Shown here: in pieces, positions 55,880 through 64,000 of the stretch | Layout: each line of letters starts with the position of its first letter | How positions within the stretch are numbered: the stretch's first letter is position 1 | Origin: Dendrolimus kikuchii | Taxonomy: Eukaryota > Arthropoda > Insecta > Lepidoptera > Lasiocampidae | Assembly: GCA_019925095.2 (NCBI GenBank) | Contig: CM034392.1 | Coordinates: 17,092,387-17,156,386 of the forward strand | DNA length: 64,000 nucleotides | Direction: 5' to 3' | Program-made: the position numbers and the translations under genes | Notes under the pieces: model-generated | Seen by the model: only the letters and a program-made list of their open reading frames with translations | What the model was told of the DNA's origin: nothing | Databases searched by the model: none

Positions 55880-57429
55880 TATGCCTTTCATCCTTCCCGA
55901 CTTACTCTTCCACCGGGACCTACCAGAGACGACATAGCTAAACGGGATTTAAAATGTATTCCAAGTAATAAACCGCCAGGATTTTTCAAAGTTTTTTTCT
56001 TAAGTGATTGTCATGCTTAGTATGCATCATATCTATAGAATTAATCTTGGCACTTACTAGTATACTAAATAAATCTCATAAAAATCGGACTAAATTCAAT
56101 GCTATAAGAATAAACAATAATTTTAACACATTATTTATAGTATTGAAAACGGATTCTATAGAATCTATTTATACTATAAATAAAACTGTAAATGGTACAA
56201 GTTTGTACAATGCGTTAAAAATGGGAAAAAAATCAGGGTTGCTAATTTAGACCAGCAGATTCTGAAAATACGATTTGTAGAATTCTTGTTTGTCTGTCTA
56301 TCTGTTAGAGCATCACGTGAAAACTACTGAATAGATTCAAATGAAACTCGATATAGAGCTCATATCCCTAGGGCGTAACTTGAATTCTTTTTATTCTGAT
56401 AAATGACGTCGTTGCCGTCGGATAGACGAAAAAAGTTGACACTGCAATTATTTTTTTTGAAACTTAACGTATATGAATGAAACTCGATATAATGTTGGCT
56501 TATAACCAGAGTTAACACGTAGGATCATTTTATCCGCATAAACGATGTCGTTTCCTTAGAGAATGTACTGATTAGCAAAATAGACGGCGCTGCAGTCGCG
56601 TTTTTCAATTCACTAACAAATACCTACGTTGTTATAAACGACATGTGACTTCGAATCACCTCTATGTTTTGCTGGGATGTTGTCTAGATCTAGACTATAT
56701 GGACTTAATTTCTCATTATAATTATATTATATAAAAATATAGAATTAAGTTTTTATATAAGCTAAATAAAGCTACTGCCTAGGGCTTGACACGCGGGGCA
56801 ATCTCTAATGATTTATAAATGACAAATATGAACGTACAAAATGCATGCGAGTGACTATTCAGGCATATTACAGCATTATTTATACAATAAATAATAATAA
56901 AACAGTAATGTGATCACGTTGTATAGCGTAACAAACATAAAAACACATTAATAATGGCTTTTCCTTGTTGCGATTATATCGTGCTGTCCAAAGTCTTGGT
57001 AGGTCAATGTATAAAGCATCTGCGTTGAGTTCCAATAACGTGGGTTTGATCTTGGCCGGGAAGCACAATTATGCAGTTTTTTGGGCCTAATGTGCATATT
57101 ATTGCAATGATTTGATGATGAAGAAAAATGTCACGAAATCTATACACATCGAGATTAAGTCATGTGTGAAAACAACTGCCTCGGAAAAGCGGGGACTTGT
57201 GCCTAACAGTGCAACGTAAACTGAGTTTTAAAATACAATATGCGTTCCTCCCAATTGCAATACAAAGCAGTTGTTTACAACCTTTTTGACTATACGACCC
57301 TACTATTATTAAGAAATTCAAGCGATCCCCACAAACTCATATTATTGATTTAACTGCGACGTATTTAATTTGCTTTCAATCGAGGCTTTCCGCTGATCGA
57401 AAGTTAGTGCTACATGTATAACATATCTA
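55880..57429. other. AT-rich interval with a Helitron-type relic near 56279-56540
   Basis: Words such as TTGTCTGTCTATCTGTTAG, GAAAACTACTGAATAGATTC and AAATGAAACTCGATATAGAG are typical of old lepidopteran Helitron-type repeats. A related second segment starts near 56475. Nothing else is recognised. Confidence 0.35.
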
Positions 57430-57665
57430 TTTGGTGACCGGCAGGGGGTTGTGACTCAAAGATTTCTTAACTATCCCACGGGAACTCTTTAATTTTTCGG
57501 GATCAAAAATATCCTATATGTTGACCAGGGATATAAGCTACCACCACACAAAATTTCATTTCAATCGGTCCAGTCGTTTCGGAGATTAGCCGGTACAAAC
57601 AGAGAAATAAAAAATTTGAAAAAATCTAAATTACTTCTATTCCACTTCTTACATCCCCCTGACTA
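57430..57665 (-). mobile_element. Helitron-type repeat, inverted partner of 59141-59405
   Basis: The reverse complement reads GTCAGGGGGATGTAAGAAGT, TTTGTACCGGCTAATCTCCG, TCCCTGGTCAACATATAGGA and TTTTTGATCCCGAAAAATTA, matching 59141-59375 in order. The GCGGACGAAGTCGC-type end present in the other copy is missing. Confidence 0.7.
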
Positions 57666-57669
57666 AAAA

Positions 57670-59140
57670 TAATACTACTTCTATTGTAGCATGGAAGAAG
57701 AAACTTAAGAATGCTTTCACTTTTTGGCAATATGCATATATATTATTTCAAACATGTTTTATATTTCTTCAACCTAACTCACTAGAACCTTTATTTATTA
57801 CATTTCTTAATTATTTTTTATTTCTCTCCATTTTGAAGATAAAGTCGTATCTCGAAGAAATATATTATTAACACATCAATCGTCTCACAGCTGATATACA
57901 AAATATTAAATTACTTATTCGTGATTTTGTAATATCATGCGTGGACAGATGGGATAACGCAACGTTACACATTTTATTAAGTGCACTCATGGTTTAGTTA
58001 GTTGTTTTTTATAAAAAAATCTGGATGCTTAACATACTTTATTTTTTACAAAAATATCGCTTTGTATGCTATCTTCGCAAATAGAATAATGTTTTACGTG
58101 CCATGCACTCATATTCCTCTAATGCAATTGGATCCTAGATCTTCATTTCACATCAGGCGAGATCGTCATCAAACGTACACCTATACAATACAATAATAAA
58201 ATTGTAGTTTTCAAACATTTGTTTTACTTATGTACGTATGTTTTGCTAACTATATACGGGAGGTATGTATATCAGATCACCAGATAACAAATGAGTGCTC
58301 AGATTCAATTTTTATGCGATTTAGCATGGAAATCTGCACTGAGCGCTTACACGACACCTATTTTACCATATTTGTAATGTAGGTGAGTAGGATAGTATAG
58401 GACTGCCCATGCCTAGCTTCTGCTTGCCAATAAATGAATAATGAATGACTATAATGAAACTGATGATTGAAGTCAGGTCTTCTGGATATTATTCTGAAAT
58501 TTTTTTAGGATGTATAAACCGAATCCATTTTAGTCTTTTGGGTAGCTTGATACACTGGCGAAATATATGTTTTTACGTCAACTAATGTACAGCAAGTTAC
58601 TTTTATAAAATTCTAAATAATTTCATAGTCGCGAGGTGTGTGTGACTCATCTCAAACTTTCTCTTTATATAATTGTAAAAACTGTTTCATAAACGCACTA
58701 TCACGGACAAGGAAAAATTAACATATTTCATCATTTTATTCGGCATCTATAAATATATTATATGCAATTGTTTTCAAAATTCCTAGGGAAAACGCTAGTC
58801 TTATTGGTATGGATATTTAAATAAATCGGCAAAATATGTATCTATTCACGGATAGTGAAGAGTTTCTTTATGGCAATGAACGATAGAAAGAAATTAGATT
58901 TCGTTTCTTACATTTGGTAAAAAAAGGACTTCTAACTATCTATGTTGCTTTCGCTATCAAGTTAAATAGTTGGAGTGTCGGTAAAAATGTTGACTTAGCT
59001 ATTGCAGTTGGGCACAATTAAAAATATCACCTAGGTAGCACAGCCATAACTAAAATCACACTTAATATCAGTTATCTATACATGTAATAAAACTGTAGAG
59101 ATCTAATTTCTATACAATGAAAAAAAAATGCTAAAAACCG
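57670..59140. other. AT-rich interval, nothing firmly recognised
   Basis: Near 58140-58185 the words TTCACATCAGGCGAGATCGT and CATCAAACGTAC look like a short retroposon scrap. The rest gives no gene or named repeat. Confidence 0.3.
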
Positions 59141-59405
59141 AGTCAGGGGGATGTAAGAAGTGAAGTAGAACTAATTTAGATTTTTTTCAATTTTTTTGTT
59201 TTTCTGTTTGTTTGTCTGTCTGTCTGTCTGTTTGTACCGGCTAATCTCCGAGACGACTGGATCGATTGAAATGAAATTTTGTATAGTGGTAGCTTATATC
59301 CCTGGTCAACATATAGGATACTTTTGATCCCGAAAAATTAAAGACTTTCCGTAGGATAGTTAAAAAACCGCACCACGCGGACGAAGTCGCAGGCATCAGA
59401 TAGTA
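59141..59405 (+). mobile_element. Helitron-type repeat with (TGTC)n
   Basis: It starts near GTCAGGGGGATGTAAGAAGT, contains TTTGTTTGTCTGTCTGTCTG (59208-59236), ACCGGCTAATCTCCGAGACG and CCCTGGTCAACATATAGGAT, and ends ACCACGCGGACGAAGTCGC then AGGCATCAGATAGT. The GCGGACGAAGTCGC palindrome before the end is shared with the Helitron at 11082-11335, so I place it in that group. Confidence 0.7.
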
Positions 59406-59568
59406 TATCCATAAAGTAGTTTCTATTTGTGTGAAGTAAAGTTGTATATGAACCTCCAATGTCTAGACTAGAAGTAGAAGTATTAAATTTCACTAAAAGC
59501 AATTTCTTCACACCTAAACACTGTTACTTTTTAGAAGATTAAAACGCGCCACGCATACACTTTCGTTA

Positions 59569-59828
59569 TCTATACTAATATTATAAAGACGTAAAGTTTT
59601 TGAGTTTGTTTGTAGGAAGTAATCTCATGAACTACTGAACCGATTTCAAAAATTGTTTCACCAGTAGAAAGCTACATTAGTCTTGAGTGACATATACTAT
59701 ATTTAATTGTCATTAATATTTTTTAACGCCGAGAAAAACGGGGTGATGCGTTTATTTATCGGCCTGCGCTGGCTAAACGGTTTCACATAGTTAGGTGGCG
59801 CCCGCTGAAGTGGGCACCTGTCAACTAG
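59569..59828 (+). mobile_element. Non-autonomous Helitron
   Basis: It starts TCTATACTAATATTATAAAG after an A. It ends with a GC-rich hairpin-like GCGCCCGCTGAAGTGGGC and then CTAG followed by T, the expected Helitron termini. The body shares GAACTACTGAACCGATTTC with other insect Helitrons. The 3' boundary is less certain than for 11082-11335. Confidence 0.65.
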
Positions 59829-59829
59829 T

Positions 59830-60408
59830 ACATATTTTCAGATACAACCAAGAACAACTCTAGACTGATCCTACATAATATGTAGAATCTGATATTATCA
59901 AACTAGATTTAATAAATGGAAAGTTTATGAAGTTTACTTTGCTGAGAATCGAAACCAGGACCTCTGTGTGCCAATGAATTAGGAGGGCCAATATTTAATC
60001 CCCTATATCATAAAGGCTCTACCTTTAACGTATAAATTTAAATATTACTGGGAATTGAAGGATATTTGTTGACTTTCTATTTTAATGTTACTTTACGTAC
60101 AAAAGATAGATTTTACATGTCTACAGGTGAACACTACAAATGTTGGAACAATATGTTTATATGTTTTGATTCGCAAACATGGATTGCTGTATCAAAAAGT
60201 TGTTTAATTTTTACATGTTTTTATAATTAAAAGTTTATTTTTTGTTATTGGATTATTTTTATTTTTCAACGTCTACCAAACTGAGGTATTCAGTATCCGA
60301 ACAGTCTACAGAGAAGATAGTTTGGTTTAAACGAGAGCAATTAAAAATAATTTGTTTGTTAAAATACAAAAGACTGTCAAATCTAATAACCACAACATAA
60401 TCTTATAC
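59830..60408. other. AT-rich interval, nothing recognised
   Basis: No exon, frame or named repeat is evident between the Helitron and the SINE. Confidence 0.3.
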
Positions 60409-60612
60409 GGCCTCCGTGGTTGAGCGGGCTAAGCCTTTGCCGGCCTACCTCACTACAACGCAGAGGCTTCGGGTTCGATTCCTGGTAGGTATAGTTCGGC
60501 CCCAGAGTAGTACATTGTATATTACCCGTAACACAAGCGTAACTTGCTTTTTGGGGATATACAATATGTGTGTTTGTCTGCCGATTATTATTATATTATT
60601 ATTATATATAAT
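60409..60612 (+). mobile_element. tRNA-derived SINE with ATT-rich tail
   Basis: GGCCTCCGTGGTTGAGCGGG and CGGGTTCGATTCCTGGTAGG provide A- and B-box-like polymerase III sequences at tRNA spacing. The body GTTCGGCCCCAGAGTAGTAC, CGTAACACAAGCGTAACTTG and GTGTGTTTGTCTGCCG is shared with the fragment at 46688-46778. It ends in ATT repeats. The head is not a functional tRNA: it lacks a proper acceptor stem and runs straight into the body. Confidence 0.85.
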
Positions 60613-61367
60613 GAAAAAATATATGAACAAATAATGTACATATGGAATTATTGTAATTTAAACACTTTATCTTCTATTTTTCTGTTTAACCCATATACTG
60701 TTTACTTATATCACGTGTAGAAGATTTATTGCTAGTGATTTGATATGCAACTTTAAAAATTCATAAACTAGTTCAAAATCAATTCAACATAATGTTTCGT
60801 GTTAAATTACATGTCGGGCTACTATCTCTAAAATATATATATATAGACAACATATAGATACAGTAGATTTCATTAGGTTTCAGGTCCTTAAGGCTCTCCC
60901 TTATAAAATTCCTTTAAATATAATTTATTTCCACTTCCCACTTATCGAGCAGTCAATTTATTCCAGCCAGTGATTAAAAATGTACCCACTTAATCTTGGA
61001 GGGCTACTCGAGAAGCAAATTGGAGAAGAATGATATTTAAAGTAATACTATGATGTTTTATAAAATTAATCTAACTTCTTTTAGAAATTTATGTGTAGGT
61101 CGCTATAGGACTCTTGTTATTAAAGTTTTGAAACTGATTCAAGTAACTTTCACAATTACATTCGAAACGAATACAACATAAACACACTTTACATAATAAT
61201 AATATTTTAGTTTTATTTAAAAAATGAATGATCTAGCACTAGTTTAAAAAAAACTGGTTGCGATCATTGAAGAATCCCGCACAAACAAGGAGCCCTGCGT
61301 TGTAAAATTCGTAAATGTAATATTTATAAAATTAAGATTTTAATATTTATATCAGATATAAGATTAA
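60613..61367. other. AT-rich interval, nothing recognised
   Basis: I see no exon or named repeat. A short (TA)n lies near 60833-60846. Confidence 0.3.
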
Positions 61368-61581
61368 GGGTCGCTTGCATAAGGTTGCTTAAATTTATTT
61401 AAGAAACAGAACGTAACGAAACGTATTTAACACCCTTAAATATAATTAGCGTCTTGCACAACGCAAAATATGCCACTAAATACGTTTAAAGAACTGTCAA
61501 TACGTATTGTATAAAACGTATTTAGGCAGTTTAATATGATTAACTAATTTTATTTAAAGGCGATTTTTATGCAAGCGGCCC
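61368..61581. mobile_element. 214-bp MITE, Harbinger type, TAA duplication
   Basis: The terminal repeats GGGTCGCTTGCATAAGG (left) and, from the right end, GGGCCGCTTGCATAAAA differ at one of the first 15 bases. TAA lies at 61365-61367 and 61582-61584. The interior repeats ACGTATTTA-like words (AAACGTATTTAACACC, AAAACGTATTTAGGC). The 3-bp TAA duplication fits PIF/Harbinger. Confidence 0.88.
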
Positions 61582-61597
61582 TAAGAATGCGTATACA

Positions 61598-61660
61598 CAG
61601 GGCCGTCTTAACTATATTGGGCGCTGGGGTGCGAAAATCAGTCTGCGCCCCCTTGCCAAC
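61598..61660 (+). mobile_element. Possible hAT terminus (single end)
   Basis: CAGGGCCGTCTTAACTATAT and TGGGCGCTGGGGTGCG resemble the end of a common hAT type that starts CAGGGCCG. I cannot find the opposite end in the window, so it is at best a relic. Confidence 0.3.
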
Positions 61661-62635
61661 AGTAACAAATTGTTTTTCCGTGACATTATCGTACATTTTT
61701 GTTCGAAGATCATTATTAATTCGTGTTGAAATAAAACCTAAACGCAAGATTAATGTTCAAAAGCTGCTTGACACGTATTTGTGAGTGATATTGCCAACTA
61801 GATTTTATATAAATAAAATATTTGTTAAGTAATTTTAAGAATAGCCAGTCTGCACCAGACTGCCACACACCCCTTACGTCCCCGGGTAGAAATGGACTGC
61901 GCATACAAATATTGTGTATTTTCTTTTCGCCATACTTCTATGCGATTTGATTGTCTTTTTTGTGCTGCAAATTTATAATATCAATATAGCTCTACGCTAG
62001 TAGATATTCCAGCACTAAGGATATTTCATAATTATTTTAATTATAGCGCTTTATGTGTGCTCTAAATAATCATATTTATTCATTTCTTTGTAACATATTG
62101 AATAGGATAGGATATGAATAGACATATTATAAAATATCACTTTAAATATGTAACAACACGATTTAAGATATTTCTTATCAATATCCATGTTATCAGCTAC
62201 TTAAATTGCTAGATCACAAAATTACAAAATGTGATAAATCCAAATAATGTAATCTAAAAATGGTACGGATCATGTTCTAGAACAGTACTTACTCATAATG
62301 TGACGCTTATGATAATCCGTCAAAATTGAAAAGTATTTTAGAATGCACGAGTTGGAAAAGGGCCGCGAGACGTCTACATTTTATTAATTACAATCTCAAG
62401 ATTCGAACATTAGAGTTTTTAAGTCTTGTTCTAGACAGGCTAAAGTCCATATTCTAGGATAATTAATATTAAATTTATGCATAAGCTAACAATTGAAATA
62501 ATTATTCGTGAAAATTAAAACGTATAATTACGAATAACAATAGTTTAATAAAACAGAATAATTTAAATTTTCCGTAGTTAGTAAAACTATATCTATTATA
62601 ATAATATATTTTATTGCTTTAACTTGAAATTCCAT
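61661..62635. other. AT-rich interval, nothing recognised
   Basis: No exon or named repeat is evident in this stretch. Confidence 0.3.
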
Positions 62636-62943
62636 CCGTGCAGGAACGGAGAAAGGATACAATTTCCTGCGGCCAGACGGACTATCGTAAGAGGTAACAA
62701 AACAACCCACAGCCAGGTGGTAGGGTATTTGCCCGTCTGTATGGCTACCACCCCTGGTCTGGAATACGCCGCCATAACAACCTTTAGTTGTGTTCCGACA
62801 ATATTGACCAGGTTCCAGTACCCTTTTAAAGAGCGGCAGCACATTAGTAGCACCTTTGGTGCTACAAATGTATAAAGGCGACAGTAACCGCTTTTCATCA
62901 TTTGGGCCGTCTGCCTGTCTGCTGAACACTTGCAATAAAAAAA
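62636..62943 (+). mobile_element. SINE-like retroposon, near-full copy
   Basis: This plus-strand copy of the family at 21152-21470 runs from CGTGCAGGAACGGAGAAAGG to GTCTGCTGAACACTTGCAAT and seven A residues. It is the second-best preserved copy in the window. Frames across it on both strands are not genes. Confidence 0.85.
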
Positions 62944-63104
62944 CTGCTAAGTGTTAATAGAACCGTATGTTCATTATTAATTCTGTTAATGTTATAAAGT
63001 AATACCAGTGATTAAATGCGAACAACTGTAACTGTTTAACAAATAACCATATACCTACATATAATATAACATACTATATTTACATAGTATAAAACAAAGT
63101 TACT

Positions 63105-63198
63105 TTTCGCGTCTGTCTGTTTGTCTGTATATCCAGTAACTTGTCCTAAACCACGCAACGGATTTTAGATGGTTTTCACAGAAATTTTCAAGGAAGCT
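63105..63198 (+). repeat. Helitron-type relic
   Basis: CGTCTGTCTGTTTGTCTGTA and CACGCAACGGATTTTAGATG are typical words of a dispersed lepidopteran repeat. Only about 95 bp remain, ending in (TA)n that adjoins the Helitron at 63216. Confidence 0.4.
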
Positions 63199-63215
63199 AT
63201 ATATATATATATATA

Positions 63216-63606
63216 CTAGCTGACCCGGCAAACGTCGTACCGCCTCAGGATCAATAAATAAAAAACGTTGATTTCTGAACGACGGGACGAACATCAAACG
63301 TTTGACATTCAAAACCAAAAAAATGAAAAAAAAACCTTCACTTATGATTTCTGAACGACTTTTAAATTTAATTGATTTCTAAATGACGGGACGAATATCA
63401 AATGTTTGACAGGTAGAAATAGTTTCTAAGGGAAAGCGAAATTGTTGTTTTTACTATATTCCAAGCATTTTTTTCATATTTACTCACCTTTTAAACCTTC
63501 CCTGGACTTCCACAAATAATTCAAAACCAAAATTAGCTAAAACAGTCCAGCCGTCCTCGAGTTTTAGTGAGAATAATGCACAGCAATTGATTTTTATATG
63601 TATAGA
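63216..63606 (-). mobile_element. Non-autonomous Helitron
   Basis: On the minus strand it starts TCTATACATATAAAAATCAA after an A and ends ACGACGTTTGCCGGGTCAG then CTAG followed by T (in a TA-rich tract). The phrase CTAGCTGACCCGGCAAACG on the plus strand is a very common insect repeat word. A block (GATTTCTGAACGACGGGACG, AACATCAAACGTTTGACA) occurs twice inside, at about 63270 and 63370, as an imperfect duplication. Confidence 0.8.
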
Positions 63607-63609
63607 TAG

Positions 63610-64000
63610 ATATACGTTCTTTTGCCCGCAGCTTCGCTCGCGATTTACAAAACAAAAGTTTTATCTAAATAAAATAGGGCCTTTTACCAGGGTATGATAC
63701 TCATACAGAAGGATTACATCTTACATCTATTAATCAAATGAATCATTGCATTAAGATGTAATTGGTTCCTGCGCCGGCGCATAAATATTGTGGTCACGCG
63801 CACACGTACTCGTGCGTGCGACAGTAACAATCATTATATACGAGTAGCACGATTATATTGTCATTACATTTATAGATAACAATTTAGATTCATTATCTTA
63901 TTTATAAAATACTTGTACTTTCCGGGCGGCTTGGTTTGCGTAAATTTCTTTTTAGTGTCTATTATTATACACAAATTAGTTACATACATAAAGAAAATAC
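63610..64000. other. Right edge, no gene recognised
   Basis: A CG-rich patch (TTCCTGCGCCGGCGCATAAA, CACGCGCACACGTACTCGTG) near 63767-63820 stands out and could be regulatory, but nothing supports a gene within the window. Confidence 0.25.

Noticed and set aside
60409..60485. tRNA gene
   Set aside because: The head of a SINE: there is no proper acceptor stem, and the same body recurs at 46688-46778 without the head.

Overview
This window looks like a piece of an AT-rich insect nuclear genome, most probably a moth or butterfly (Lepidoptera). There is no prokaryotic gene organisation. Coding sequence is split by introns with GT/AG borders. The repeats match types I know from lepidopteran genomes: RTE-like LINE tails containing the motif CTGCTGGACATAGGCCT, short Helitrons that start TC and end CTAG, tRNA-headed SINEs, mariner, hAT and PIF/Harbinger elements, and a copia element. 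The species assignment is inference from repeat content only.

Host gene content is sparse. At the left, three plus-strand exons (347-414, 872-949, 8473-8602) splice in frame into the last 73 codons of a protein with a charged coiled-coil-like stretch and a tyrosine/arginine-rich tail, ending at a TGA at 8600-8602. The last intron is 7.5 kb and holds a large CA/CG microsatellite, two decayed RTE LINE ends and an internally deleted Tc1-like transposase. Two GC-richer islands (29360-29934 and 51290-51485) could be first exons or promoter regions of other genes, but this is weakly supported.

Everything else that can be recognised is mobile DNA. 10.4-15.5 kb: a long foldback element, a Helitron, a MITE, and the 3' ends of two LINEs. 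17.1-18.8 kb: a dead mariner split by a PIF/Harbinger element (TAA target duplication), which is itself split by a 48-bp LINE end with a 13-bp target duplication. 20.1-21.5 kb: a non-autonomous hAT with a perfect 8-bp target duplication, carrying a long hairpin and a poly(A)-tailed SINE-like repeat. 24.2-25.6 kb: a dispersed repeat and a decayed GC-rich reading frame with 21-bp periodicity. 27.4-33.8 kb: SINE-like copies, an R1-like LINE end and a 137-bp MITE. 34.0-38.7 kb: a young, apparently intact copia element on the minus strand, with matching LTRs of about 149 bp, a primer site resembling the initiator-tRNA anticodon arm, a polypurine tract and a 1337-codon gag-pol frame. 38.9-49.3 kb: LINE and Tc1-like remnants and several SINEs. 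53.5-54.7 kb: a DD37D mariner/Tc1 element bounded by TA. 55-64 kb: Helitrons, another tRNA-derived SINE, a Harbinger-type MITE and a further SINE-like copy.

I see no rRNA, no convincing functional tRNA gene, no CRISPR and no gene cluster acting as a pathway. The most informative parts are the datable insertion layers and the intact copia element. All boundaries were read by eye without alignment software.
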